A stretch of DNA of 64,000 nt from Ktedonosporobacter rubrisoli. Its GTDB lineage: Bacteria; Chloroflexota; Ktedonobacteria; Ktedonobacterales; Ktedonobacteraceae. Below the pieces are notes generated by a model, which saw nothing but the letters and a program-made list of their open reading frames with translations, had not been told where the DNA came from and ran no database searches. Within the stretch, counting starts at the first letter, position 1. Every line of letters starts with the position of its first letter. The position numbers and the translations under genes are program-made. Shown here piece by piece: positions 43,878-53,039 of this stretch. Location of the stretch: assembly GCF_004208415.1 (NCBI RefSeq), contig NZ_CP035758.1, forward strand, positions 7,564,001 through 7,628,000, read 5' to 3'.

Positions 43878-43925
43878 AGGCACCTGCAGAGGCGCTCTTG
43901 TCCATAAGCCTTGCTCCAGGTGCCT
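43878..43925 (+). terminator. Hairpin after accB
   Basis: AGGCACCTG pairs with CAGGTGCCT across a 30-base loop; ATTTC follows. It lies between the convergent accB and ilvA genes. Confidence 0.6.
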
Positions 43926-43947
43926 ATTTCATAGCTGAGCCTTGAGG

Positions 43948-45221
43948 CTAGTCGAAAGATTGAGCTTCTTCTACTAAATAGCCAGCCTCGCGTAGCCGGA
44001 GCAACAGTTCCTCGCATTGCTTTCTATTGCGCGTCTCCAGAGTAATCGTTTCTTCACGCTGCATGATTGGTAAGCGATTTGAGATACGCTGATAGCGCAC
44101 GTCGATGACATTGATACGCATCTCTGAGATAATACTCAACATACGCATCAGCTCGCCGGGCCGGTCAGTGAGCCGCGTGTGGATGACAAAATAGCGACCG
44201 GCAGCAGCCAGACCATGCTCGATAAAGCGGCCAACGAGATTGATATCGATATTGCCGCCTGTCAAAGGCACAAGCACCTTCTTGCCTTTCAGCTTAACCG
44301 CCCCGCTCAAGAGTGCAGCCAGGCCCACGGCTCCCGCGCCCTCAACCATCATCTTACAGCGTTCCATCAGCAGAATTACCGCCTTGATGATATCCTCGTC
44401 CTGAACCGTGACTACCTCGTCTACCATGTGTTGAATAATGGGGAAAGTAATGGAGCCGGGGCTCTTGACGGCGATCCCATCTGCAATCGTCGTAATGGCC
44501 GCCAGGGCTCTTGGCTCCCCTGAGTCAAGCGAAGCGCGCGTGCTTGCCGCTCCAGCTGCCTGAACTCCGATGAGGGTGATATCTGGCTTGAGCGCGCGTG
44601 CGGCGATGGCGATACCGGCGATCAAACCGCCGCCGCCGATAGGCACAATGATGGCATCTGCGTCGGGCAAATCGTTGAGCATTTCCAGCCCAAGTGAGCC
44701 CTGTCCCGCGATCACCTCGGGATCATCGAAGGCGTGCACATACGTAGCTCCCGTCTGGCGCTGTAGCTCATAGCAGTGCTGCTGCGCATCGTCATAGGTT
44801 GGTCCATAGAGCACAACGTTCGCGCCATATTCTTGTGTCGCCGTCACCTTGGCCAGGGGGCATTCTCGGGCATCACAATCGTGCAGGGGATGTTATGCTG
44901 AGCCGCGGCAATCGCCACGCCCTGGGCGTGATTCCCGGCCGAAGCCGCGATTACCCCGGCCTTGCGCTGCTCATCGGTCAAGCGATGAATCTTATAGCCC
45001 GCCCCACGAACCTTAAATGAGCCGCCCCGCTGCATATGTTCGGCTTTGAGGTAAATATCCGCGCCGGTCATCTGGTAAAACGTACGAGAAGGCGTAAGCG
45101 CTGTATGGTGGAGAAGAGGTTTGAGAAACTTATAGGCTTGCCAGACATCGGCAATCGTAACCGGCGTATTAAAGACTTCACTGTGGGTTTCAGCGAGCGG
45201 GTCATTTTCTATTAAACGCAT
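43948..45221 (-). pseudogene. ilvA: Threonine dehydratase, split by a one-base frameshift
   Basis: The 5' part (45221 to about 44860) encodes the PLP-Lys motif GGSFKVRGAGYKI and SAGNHAQGVA, then ends VMPENAPWPR-stop. The remainder continues in the next frame at VTATQEYGANVVLYG and includes the Gly-rich loop VPIGGGGLIAGIA and a C-terminal ACT-like domain (VIHTRLTDRPGELMRML). Adding one base in the G run at 44856-44860 restores PLAKV. The joined protein is about 424 residues, normal for TdcB/IlvA forms with one ACT domain. It may be a real mutation or a sequencing error in a homopolymer. Confidence 0.9.
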
Positions 45222-45628
45222 GATAGTATAGGACTCCTTTCAGCCCCCATGGGATGTAACCATGGACATCGTAGCTTGCTGCCGCCCTTGCAACTTTGCT
45301 ATTTCAGTATCCTCAAAGTGGATTGGGGATGCCCTCATGATCTCAGCCGCCTCGCCTGTAGAAAGAGACTATAGCAGAAAGCCTGAACGGTTAAGTGAAT
45401 TCCTCCAGGATACCATTGAGCAAAATTATAGCGCAAGTGAGAGGGAGTGGCAATACAACCGCGGTTGTGGTAGAGCTCTTAGCTTTCCCAGGTGCTCTGT
45501 TTGAGGATGGAGCATGCTAGTACCGCCACAGAGTTAGTCCTGCGAAGCATATTGGGATGATGCAGAATACAATAAGCAAATATCCGCTTTCAGCAGTGGG
45601 CGAAACTTACAAAAGAGTTCGTGATTAG
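45222..45628. other. Gene-free region upstream of ilvA
   Basis: It holds the ilvA ribosome site (GAAAGGAG) and presumably its promoter. A frame at 45262-45504 on the other strand has no ribosome site. No leader peptide or riboswitch recognised. Confidence 0.4.
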
Positions 45629-45666
45629 ATCTACTCCTCCCGGGCAAGCGAACAGGAGGAGTAGAT
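45629..45666 (-). terminator. 12-bp inverted repeat after the Cys-rich gene
   Basis: ATCTACTCCTCC and GGAGGAGTAGAT pair exactly around a 14-base loop. It lies about 80 bp beyond the Cys-rich gene, on the downstream side. No T-run, so strength uncertain. Confidence 0.6.
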
Positions 45667-45745
45667 TATACCTGGCCTGGTATTGGTAACCTGGTGAGCG
45701 AAAAAAGGTAGCGCCGATACTATTGGCCAGGACGTGAACTTGCTC

Positions 45746-45985
45746 TTAGCAAAGACAGCCAGCGCTATATAACATGTCGCCACCATTGCATTGATCGTGG
45801 CAGTGTTCAAAACGTGCATAGAAATGGCTACATTGTTGCTCTGTGCAGTAATAGTGGCAATATAAGCAAGGACGTCCATCAGCGGTAAGGCGGGGAGCGA
45901 TGCGCTGAGCGAGGGTATCAATGAGCCGGTTAAGAGGGCCAAGCTTATTGAGAAGTCGGTCAGCGCTAGTTAGTAAAGCCTGCAT
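45746..45985 (-). CDS. Small 8-cysteine protein with leader-like N-terminus
   Basis: The product is 79 residues. AGGAGGT sits seven bases before ATG 45985, among the best ribosome sites in the window, which supports a real gene. Residues 1-37 form an amphipathic, Cys-free helix (LLTSADRLLNKLGPLNRLI). Residues 38-79 hold eight Cys (RPCLYC, HYYC, EQQC, FEHC, HDQC, SAGC, and LC at the end), with several His and Tyr. There is no classic signal peptide. Upstream on the same strand are MauE- and TlpA/MauD-like genes, which form disulfides in partners. It could be a precursor of a disulfide-rich or modified peptide. I do not recognise the family. Confidence 0.8.
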   Translation of the reverse strand: MQALLTSADRLLNKLGPLNRLIDTLAQRIAPRLTADGRPCLYCHYYCTEQQCSHFYARFEHCHDQCNGGDMLYSAGCLC

Positions 45986-46071
45986 AAGTAAAACCTCCTC
46001 TGGTTTCTATCGCACAATGTACATCTTAATAATGATTGGTTATGTGTCAATCGTCTATGAGATAGGTTCGT

Positions 46072-46647
46072 TTATCTCCTATCTACGAGAGGCTTCTGCC
46101 TGGCACCGTCTGTAGTTATACGCCGCCATTGTTGGTCGCTATCATTAGGATGGCCAGTAGCCAGGACGAGTCCTTGCTCGTCGAGCGAGCAGAAGGATGG
46201 CGTCAGGGTAATGCTGTAGCTCTTGAAGAAGGGATTGTCTGGCCTTGTAGCTATGAGCACTGGTACCTCGTCAGCCAGTTCGCGGACCATCTCTGCTGTC
46301 TCCGCGCGTGTGCCGTTGCTTACAAGCACAAGCTCTGCTCCCGTACTGCGCATTTGGGGGACCAGGGTCGTTAATGACGGAATAAATTCGCTGCATGGTC
46401 CGCAACCAGGCGAGACGAAAACGAATGTGGTAGGACGACCTGCATACTGCTCAAGGGTCATCGTCTCGTCATTGAGAGTTTGGGCAGAAAAATCTGGAGC
46501 CTGCGAGCCAAGGGGCGGTCCAACCTCAAGAGATTGAGTGCTCTCCTTTTTCGTATTGACACGCCGGATCAAGGCAAGCGTGAGCAGCAAGTTTAAAATA
46601 ACAACGACCCAAAGCAGGATCGAACTGACCAATAAGAAGCTTTCCAC
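46072..46647 (-). CDS. TlpA/MauD-like membrane thiol-disulfide protein
   Basis: The product is 191 residues. A strong membrane helix occupies residues 5-27. The outer thioredoxin-like domain begins at about 50 (GSQAPDFSAQTL), with redox motif CGPC in FVSPGCGPCSEF and the cis-Pro in ITLTPSFCSLD. MauD, needed for maturation of the Cys-rich small subunit of methylamine dehydrogenase, has this plan. It lies between the MauE-like gene and the Cys-rich gene in one operon (64- and 86-bp gaps), so it is the likely disulfide donor for the small protein. Confidence 0.85.
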   Translation of the reverse strand: MESFLLVSSILLWVVVILNLLLTLALIRRVNTKKESTQSLEVGPPLGSQAPDFSAQTLNDETMTLEQYAGRPTTFVFVSPGCGPCSEFIPSLTTLVPQMRSTGAELVLVSNGTRAETAEMVRELADEVPVLIATRPDNPFFKSYSITLTPSFCSLDEQGLVLATGHPNDSDQQWRRITTDGARQKPLVDRR

Positions 46648-46710
46648 AATAAATACTCCTTCCTGTACGAGCGAATAATGGATTGAGCCTTATAGAGCGC
46701 TCCTTCTGCT

Positions 46711-47238
46711 TTATATCTGGCGAAATAGCTGCAGCAGATCTCCTAGCTGCGTCCAAAGCAGTACAAAGATTGTGGCTCTCAGGGTGACGGGTAGCCATTG
46801 AAGCCAACCGAGCGGTTGAAGCGTCTGATTCAGCCAGCTTTGTATGCCACAACCTCCTGCGGCGCAGAGAAGCAGGCCAGCATTGCGAAAGAGATCGGTA
46901 AGCTCAATTGGCTTTGTGTTATTCCCAAAACAGTTGCAAGCTGTCCTCTGTCCCCTCATGAGCACGATAGCTAACGCTCCGCTAAAGACTAGCAGCAGCA
47001 GAGACGCTAAGAGAAAGCCGGGAAGTAGCAAGACGTCCCCCAGAAGCATGCATAAGACGGTAACTAGTTCAGCGCCCAAAAAGAGAAAGGCCGCCATCTG
47101 ACTTAAGCCCACTGGAAGAATGCGGAAGTCAGTAATGGTCTGGCGAAATTTGGCTGGCTCACGCATTTTGCCAAGAAAAGAAATGAGAAAAAGCAGTCCA
47201 ACAGCCATCCGGCAAAACGCAAGCACATATGATGCCAT
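46711..47238 (-). CDS. MauE/DoxX-like membrane redox protein
   Basis: ATG 47238 follows GGAG; a longer frame goes to 47289. The product is about 175 residues with four to five membrane helices. The conserved CNCFG motif lies at about residues 100-104 (RTACNCFGNNTKPI), followed by DLFRNAGLLL, as in MauE. MauE proteins are thought to work with MauD in making disulfides, in a VKOR/DsbB-like way. It is the first gene of the operon. The promoter is in the 200 bp shared with the STAND gene. Confidence 0.85.
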   Translation of the reverse strand: MASYVLAFCRMAVGLLFLISFLGKMREPAKFRQTITDFRILPVGLSQMAAFLFLGAELVTVLCMLLGDVLLLPGFLLASLLLLVFSGALAIVLMRGQRTACNCFGNNTKPIELTDLFRNAGLLLCAAGGCGIQSWLNQTLQPLGWLQWLPVTLRATIFVLLWTQLGDLLQLFRQI

Positions 47239-47340
47239 TATTGATCTCCATCTATTTTTGACAAACAAGAGAAATACGATAAATAGCAAAACTAATTTGC
47301 TTTTATCGTATTGGTAAGTAGGATATTAATTCAAACTATT

Positions 47341-47377
47341 TTGTGCTAAGCACTGTTTTTAGTATAAAATATATAAT
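47341..47377 (+). promoter_or_regulatory. Candidate promoter of the STAND gene
   Basis: TTGTGC (47341-47346) and TATAAA (47363-47368) are 16 bp apart; a TATAAT lies at 47372-47377. The AT-rich 200 bp between the divergent genes probably serve both. Confidence 0.45.
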
Positions 47378-47445
47378 GCACCAAATAGCTGTGTATTGCG
47401 GTGCAGGATGCTCGCTTTACGATATAGGAGTCTAAAGACACGTCT

Positions 47446-49986
47446 ATGGAAAAAAATGGAGCTGCGCTTCATTCCTTTGGATCATTGCTTAAAGAGTTCC
47501 GGAGGCGCAAGAAGCTGACGCAACAGCAGCTTGCTGATGGCGTCGGTGTACATCGTAATGCTATCGGGCGCTGGGAACAGGGACATATGCTTCCGGCCAG
47601 CAGAAATATGGTCCTCGAACTTAGTAGATATTTGCGGCTGGATGCGCAGGAGGCAAGGGAATTACTTGAAGCCAGTCTCACGGGGCTCTCTCCTCACTGG
47701 CTGGTTCCCTTCCATCGCAACCAGCATTTTACCGGTCGTGAAGAGATGCTAAGCACACTGCATAGCCGTCTTGCTGCCGATGAGACAGCCACGCTTTCTC
47801 CCACATGGGCTCTCTATGGTCTGGGAGGAGTTGGCAAGACGCAGATAGCGCTTGAGTATGCCTATCGCTATGGCCTGGAATATAGTGCCGTTTTCTGGAT
47901 CGCGGCTGAAACTGTTGAAAGCATTGTGGCTAGTTTTCGGGCTATTGCGGAGAAACTGGAAATAGTTGAGCGCCAACAGGCTGAGCAACATCTGATTATA
48001 AGCGCGGTTCAGTACTGGATCGAGACCCATAGTAAGTGGCTGCTCATCTGGGACAACCTTGAAGATTTTAGCTTATTTCAACGCTTTCTGCCATCCATAC
48101 GCCGGGGCGCTGCCCTGATAACTACACGCTGCCAGGTCTTTGGCACCCTGGCACAAGGCTTAGCAATACCTGCGATGGAAGCAGAGGAAGCCCTGCTATT
48201 CCTGCTGAGCCGGGCTAAAGTGTTGAAGGGAGAAGCAGCGCATGAGCAGATGGAGCAATTTCGGCGGTATGCACCTGACGAATATATCGCTGGCGAAGAA
48301 TTAGTCAAGAATATGGAGGCCTTGCCCCTGGCCCTTGACCAGGTAGGGGCCTATATCGAAGAGTCGGGATGTAGTATCTCCGACTATCTGCAGCAATATC
48401 GGCGCCAGTATTATGGGCTGCTCAAACGACGCGGGGGACTGGTCTCAGGCCACCCAAACTCTGTTGTAACAACTCTTTTGCTTGCCTGCCGTAGCGTCGC
48501 CAGACATGATCCGGAGGCCCTTGAATTGTTATATTGTTGCACTTTTTTGGCTCCCGATGCTATCCCTGAAGAACTCTTTATCGATAGTTCTTGTCAAGAA
48601 ATGGAGAAGAGTAATTGCCCAAATCTTTCCTATCGCTTTGATCAAATAGTAGCCGCCCTACGACGCTTTTCTCTGATCCTCAGACATCCTGAGACGCATA
48701 CCTTCTCTATTCATCGGCTCGTCCAGGTTGTTTTGCGCGCGGAAATGAGCGAGCAAAAGCTATATAAATACCTGCACCTGGTGATACATGCATTGAACAG
48801 CCATTTTCCGGAGGACCATTGTAGCCCTAAGCTCTGGGTGACATGTGAACGTCTCCTTCCCCACGTGCTGACTGTAATCAGCATCATTTCAGATCAGCAA
48901 GGAACGCCGGAAGTAGTTGAGGTGCTACGGAAAACTGCTGACTATCTTCGTGAGCGAATTCAATATGAGCAAGCTGAAGCGCTATTGCTGCGCGCCATGA
49001 CCATTGGCGAGCGGGCCGTGGGTCCGCTCCATCCGCTGGTTGCCTCCGTGCTCAATAGTTTGGGATATCTCTGCTATGACCTTGCTCAGTACAGTCGGGC
49101 CGAGCTCTATCTTCAGCGGGCCATGGAGATCTACGAGCAGGCGCCCGAGGTCAAGCATCCGCAACGGAGCTATCCCTTGCAAGGGATAGCGCTGCTTTGC
49201 TATCGGCAAGGAAAATACAGAGAGGCTGAAGAGTTATATCAGCGGGTGTTAGGTATTCAAGAGGCGGCGCTGGGAAGCGAGCATTTTGTTGTCGCCTGGA
49301 TCTTAAATAATCTGGCAATGCTCTATATAAAGCAAGAAAAGTACGGGCAGGCCGAGCTCTTGCTTCAACGTATTTTACATATTGGCAGCCAGATATTAGA
49401 GCCAGAACATTTCCTGGCACCTTACCTGCTCGGTAATCTAGGAGACCTCTATCTCAGGCAGAGATGGTACGAGCTGGCTGAAGCGGCGCTGCAAAGGGCC
49501 TTGCAGATCTGGGAAAAGACGCTAGGGGTAGAGCATCCGCGCCTGGCGCTTCCCCTATGTGGACTAAGTGAGATCTATATTGAGCAAGGAAAATACGAAC
49601 AGGCCGAAGCATTGTTACTCCGGGCCAGAGCAATTTGTGAACAAGCCTTCTCGCCTCTACACCCCCAAACCTCGGAAGTCGAGCTTATACAGGCTGCGCT
49701 CTGCCAACAACAAGGAAAGGACGAGCAAGCCGAGCACTTGTTGCTAAGCGCGTTGACCATTCGTCAATTCCACCTGAGCCAAAACCATTTTGATATAGCC
49801 GTAGTTTTCTTAAAGCTGGCGTTACTCTATATGAAGCAAGGAAAATACGAGCAGCCGAAACGCTTGTTGCCAAGAGTCCTGAGCATCTTTGAGCAAAGCG
49901 TAGGACTGGCCCATCCACAAGCTCTGGAGGCCCAGAGAGCTCATAGCCGCTTGCTCAAACAACTAGAGGAGGCGCATTCTACATAG
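47446..49986 (+). CDS. XRE-STAND (NB-ARC) regulator with TPR repeats
   Basis: The product is 846 residues. Residues 9-70 form an XRE helix-turn-helix (LTQQQLADGVGVHRNAIGRW). The NB-ARC domain starts at about 95; Walker A is GLGGVGKT (125-132), and Walker B is WLLIWDNLED. A winged-helix segment follows, then about ten TPR-like repeats from residue 500 (QYEQAEALLLRAMTIGERAVG; KYREAEELYQRVLGIQ). Such proteins act as signal-dependent switches for transcription or defence. It is divergent from the MauE operon and could control it. Confidence 0.9.
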   Translation: MEKNGAALHSFGSLLKEFRRRKKLTQQQLADGVGVHRNAIGRWEQGHMLPASRNMVLELSRYLRLDAQEARELLEASLTGLSPHWLVPFHRNQHFTGREEMLSTLHSRLAADETATLSPTWALYGLGGVGKTQIALEYAYRYGLEYSAVFWIAAETVESIVASFRAIAEKLEIVERQQAEQHLIISAVQYWIETHSKWLLIWDNLEDFSLFQRFLPSIRRGAALITTRCQVFGTLAQGLAIPAMEAEEALLFLLSRAKVLKGEAAHEQMEQFRRYAPDEYIAGEELVKNMEALPLALDQVGAYIEESGCSISDYLQQYRRQYYGLLKRRGGLVSGHPNSVVTTLLLACRSVARHDPEALELLYCCTFLAPDAIPEELFIDSSCQEMEKSNCPNLSYRFDQIVAALRRFSLILRHPETHTFSIHRLVQVVLRAEMSEQKLYKYLHLVIHALNSHFPEDHCSPKLWVTCERLLPHVLTVISIISDQQGTPEVVEVLRKTADYLRERIQYEQAEALLLRAMTIGERAVGPLHPLVASVLNSLGYLCYDLAQYSRAELYLQRAMEIYEQAPEVKHPQRSYPLQGIALLCYRQGKYREAEELYQRVLGIQEAALGSEHFVVAWILNNLAMLYIKQEKYGQAELLLQRILHIGSQILEPEHFLAPYLLGNLGDLYLRQRWYELAEAALQRALQIWEKTLGVEHPRLALPLCGLSEIYIEQGKYEQAEALLLRARAICEQAFSPLHPQTSEVELIQAALCQQQGKDEQAEHLLLSALTIRQFHLSQNHFDIAVVFLKLALLYMKQGKYEQPKRLLPRVLSIFEQSVGLAHPQALEAQRAHSRLLKQLEEAHST

Positions 49987-50035
49987 CTGTCCCCTTGCTG
50001 ATAGATGAGCAGGCCAATGTAGCCTGAAATAAGTA

Positions 50036-50063
50036 GCAGCGTGATCAGGGTCGATCACGCTGC
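50036..50063. terminator. Hairpin between convergent STAND and R3H genes
   Basis: GCAGCGTGATC pairs exactly with GATCACGCTGC around AGGGTC. Position between two convergent stops suits a bidirectional terminator, though T-runs are short. Confidence 0.7.
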
Positions 50064-50073
50064 CCGAATATGC

Positions 50074-51936
50074 TTAATTGCGCGCGCGGAATATCTTCAC
50101 ACGGCGGTAGGGCTCTTTTCCGCGACTGCGCGAGAGCAGGTTATAGCGAGTGGCCATCTGATGCTGCAGACGGCGGATATAGGCGTTTGCCGGGGCCAGT
50201 TCTGCCGTCGTCAGGCCTTTATTCAGGACCTGATGAATAGCGTCTTCAGTCTCCAACAAAGCCTGTTTCGTCGGATCATCGAACTCGGAACCTGAGCGTT
50301 CATTCTCTGGCTCATCATCAAGCAAGGTTTCCTGCGGTAGATCGAAGATGCGAGCCAGGGCATGCTGCATCTGCGTCACCGTATTATTCTTAAGAATGAT
50401 GATCAGCTTACGTTCCTGTTCCGCCTGCTGTAAGCGCTCTGGTTGGCGGCGATAGTAATTCTTCAGCGTAACCACAGCATCGGCTTCTGCCTGATTATTG
50501 GTAATGATAATCGGAACGCGCAACTGGCGGGCCGACTCGGCCAGGCGATCCCGGTTTACGCCAAAGGGATATACACGCAGCGTCTTCAGCGCTGGTACAG
50601 CCTCTGCGCTCCTTTCTGCCTCCTGATAGACATCATCCGAGATGAGTGGGCGGCTAGCCGTGACCAGGGCCGTACGCGTCTCCACATCGGCGGGAGAAGT
50701 GCCGGTTGGCGCTAAGGCTTTGACCTCAGCAGGGACCTCGCTGCGTACGCGCAGACGCTCGCTACTGGTGGCACGCGAGCCCCCTTGCGGACCCAGTGGG
50801 CGTAAGGGACCCCAGTTGCTAGCAGAGCGTGGAGGGCGCTCAAACATGCTCGTGGTAAAGCCCTGTCGTCCCTGATTCCCAGCGGCCCCTAAGCTGCCTG
50901 CGCCCCAGGTGGGAACATCCATCCCACCGGCCGTAATGCGGCGCATAGACACCCGTCCCGACTCCTCATCGCGCATGCGCTCCTCGGCAATAATCGCCTG
51001 GCCGCGCAGCATGTTGTCTACCGTATCGGCAACATCGCGATGGATAACAACCTCTTCCCAGCTCTGCTGTTCGACAACAACTTCAAAGGTAGGTGGGGCC
51101 TTACGCTCAAGAATACTCTTTTGCGTATGACGTCGCCGCGCTTCCTCGTCACCAAGTGTCACTGTCTGAATGCCCCCAACCAGGTCTGAAAGCGTTGGGT
51201 TCATCAGCAGATTTCCCAGTGAATTACCGTGGGCCGTAGCGACTAGCTGGACACCGCGCTCCGCAATTGTGCGGGCCGCAGCCGCCTCAAGTTCAGTGCC
51301 AATCTCGTCGATGACAATGACCTGGGGCATATGGTTCTCCACCGCCTCGATCATTACAGCATGCTGTTCTGCCGTACGCGCTACTTGCATGCGGCGCGCA
51401 CGTCCTATACCAGGATGAGGAATATCGCCATCGCCAGCAATTTCGTTCGAGGTATCGACCACCACTACGCGCTTGTTAGCTTCGTCTGCCAGGACGCGAG
51501 CTATTTCGCGCAGCAGGGTAGTTTTGCCTACACCTGGGCGACCAAGAATTAAGATGGATTGCCCCTGCTCAACGATATCGCGGATCAGGGCAATACTACC
51601 AAGGACCGCGCGACCAATACGGCAGGTCAAGCCGACGATGCGTCCCTTGCGGTTACGCAGCGCGCTGATGCGGTGCAGCGTGCGCTCGATACCCGCGCGG
51701 TTGTCATCGCCAAACTCACCGATGCGCTCGACCACGTATTCAAGGTCGCCATAGGTCACAGGCTGGTTACTAAGGATCACCTCCCCATCAGGGAATCGGC
51801 CCTCGGGCAAACGCCCAAGGTCCATCACGATCTCCAGCAGTTCGCTTCGGTTGTCGAGCCGATTAACCGCGTCGTGGATGCCAGGAGGAAGGGTACCCAG
51901 CAGAGCCTCAAGATCGTCAGTGACCACATGTTGCAT
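50074..51936 (-). CDS. R3H-domain AAA ATPase (SpoIIIAA-like)
   Basis: ATG 51936 is used; a GTG at 51951 overlaps the stop of the gene before. The product is 620 residues. The P-loop is GRPGVGKTTLLREIA and Walker B is VIVIDEIGTELEAAA, as in SpoIIIAA/ycf45 ATPases. A Gly/Arg-rich linker follows (about 350-420), then a second alpha/beta domain, and a C-terminal R3H domain (ANAYIRRLQHQMATRYNL, then RVKIF). R3H binds single-stranded nucleic acid. The role is not settled. The gene is probably cotranscribed with the GNAT gene upstream. Confidence 0.88.
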   Translation of the reverse strand: MQHVVTDDLEALLGTLPPGIHDAVNRLDNRSELLEIVMDLGRLPEGRFPDGEVILSNQPVTYGDLEYVVERIGEFGDDNRAGIERTLHRISALRNRKGRIVGLTCRIGRAVLGSIALIRDIVEQGQSILILGRPGVGKTTLLREIARVLADEANKRVVVVDTSNEIAGDGDIPHPGIGRARRMQVARTAEQHAVMIEAVENHMPQVIVIDEIGTELEAAAARTIAERGVQLVATAHGNSLGNLLMNPTLSDLVGGIQTVTLGDEEARRRHTQKSILERKAPPTFEVVVEQQSWEEVVIHRDVADTVDNMLRGQAIIAEERMRDEESGRVSMRRITAGGMDVPTWGAGSLGAAGNQGRQGFTTSMFERPPRSASNWGPLRPLGPQGGSRATSSERLRVRSEVPAEVKALAPTGTSPADVETRTALVTASRPLISDDVYQEAERSAEAVPALKTLRVYPFGVNRDRLAESARQLRVPIIITNNQAEADAVVTLKNYYRRQPERLQQAEQERKLIIILKNNTVTQMQHALARIFDLPQETLLDDEPENERSGSEFDDPTKQALLETEDAIHQVLNKGLTTAELAPANAYIRRLQHQMATRYNLLSRSRGKEPYRRVKIFRARN

Positions 51937-51947
51937 AGGCAGTTTTA

Positions 51948-52997
51948 TCACCTCATAATTTTTTGGCGAGAATTGACCGTCCCCAGGCCCTTCAAGCCAT
52001 AGACCGCTCTTTGCTCCAGCAGGGGGACTGTGCTTTGCCTCATGGCAAGTAATGCCACATGACGCACCAGCAAAACCTTGGTCAGGCTTTGCTCAAATCC
52101 GCTGTTCCGCAGAGCAGTGATTACAAAAGAATCGTACTCGCGCACCAGGCAATAAATGCGCCGTACGTCTGTCTCCTGAAGCCTGCTGATACCAAAACGC
52201 AGGAGCGGCTCAGCCAGATCAGCATGCTCCGGGTGGACACTAAGAAAGATGCGGTGCGGCGAGGAGCCGTGACCCCTGCAAAGCCGTAACCAGGCACCTA
52301 TCCGAACGCCGACATCACAGACATAATTCTCATTCCCCCGCACGAAAAGGGAAGAAAGGGAACGCTGCGGGCCGACGTTCAGCTTAGCATATTCTTCGCT
52401 ATTATCAAGCAATTCCGCCATCTGGACCCGTTGCGGGGTGACGGAACGATAGATTTGATGTAGACCCCAGACATGGTGGCGATTCCAGCGCCTTAACGAG
52501 GGTAGCGGAGGCTCTGCCTTAAGCGCGGTAGAACCCGGCTCATAGACGTAAGTGAGCTCGCGCGCATAGCGCTGAAAGCCTGCGCGCTGGAAGAGCCCTA
52601 GCTCTGGCAGCTCATCTTCAACTTTGGCAAAGATGCGTAAAATGCCATGCTCGGCGGCCATCTCCAGCGTGTATTCCAGCAAGGCATTGAGTATCTCCTC
52701 GCTGGATATTGTGCGCTGGGTCATAGAGGCCAGATAAGATATGGACCAGGCATTATGCGACGGACGTTCGCAGACCTGGGCAAAACCGAGGAGGCGCCAG
52801 TGGTCCTCACAGATCCATGTGCGAGATGCGGGATTGACTGGTAGTATATTGCGCAAAAAGAACGATTGGGGTAAATCACTCTCGACAGGCTCCAGCCAGC
52901 ACACAAAGTTCGCCAGTTCGTGCTGCTTATGGCGGGCACGACGGTCAATTGAGTAGATGATGCCCGGCAAATCAACATATAATACCGGTCGTATCAT
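51948..52997 (-). CDS. Two-domain GNAT-like protein
   Basis: The product is 349 residues. Both halves look like GNAT domains: LGLFQRAGFQRYARELTY ends the first and SFVITALRNSGFEQSLTKVLL ends the second; both show the C-terminal GNAT beta-bulge pattern. Acetyl-CoA loops are weak, so activity is uncertain. GGGAGCACTGG precedes ATG 52997. The gap to the R3H gene is 11 bp. The pair probably works together. Confidence 0.75.
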   Translation of the reverse strand: MIRPVLYVDLPGIIYSIDRRARHKQHELANFVCWLEPVESDLPQSFFLRNILPVNPASRTWICEDHWRLLGFAQVCERPSHNAWSISYLASMTQRTISSEEILNALLEYTLEMAAEHGILRIFAKVEDELPELGLFQRAGFQRYARELTYVYEPGSTALKAEPPLPSLRRWNRHHVWGLHQIYRSVTPQRVQMAELLDNSEEYAKLNVGPQRSLSSLFVRGNENYVCDVGVRIGAWLRLCRGHGSSPHRIFLSVHPEHADLAEPLLRFGISRLQETDVRRIYCLVREYDSFVITALRNSGFEQSLTKVLLVRHVALLAMRQSTVPLLEQRAVYGLKGLGTVNSRQKIMR

Positions 52998-53039
52998 CCA
53001 GTGCTCCCGCGTCTCACAGGGGCCGCTGTATATAGGCCC

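Noticed and set aside
45222..45504. T-box or leader attenuator upstream of ilvA
   Set aside because: No specifier loop, TGGN motif or antiterminator pair could be drawn.
45631..45942. Minus-strand frame of 103 codons overlapping the Cys-rich gene
   Set aside because: The other frame has the strong ribosome site and Cys pattern; this one has neither.
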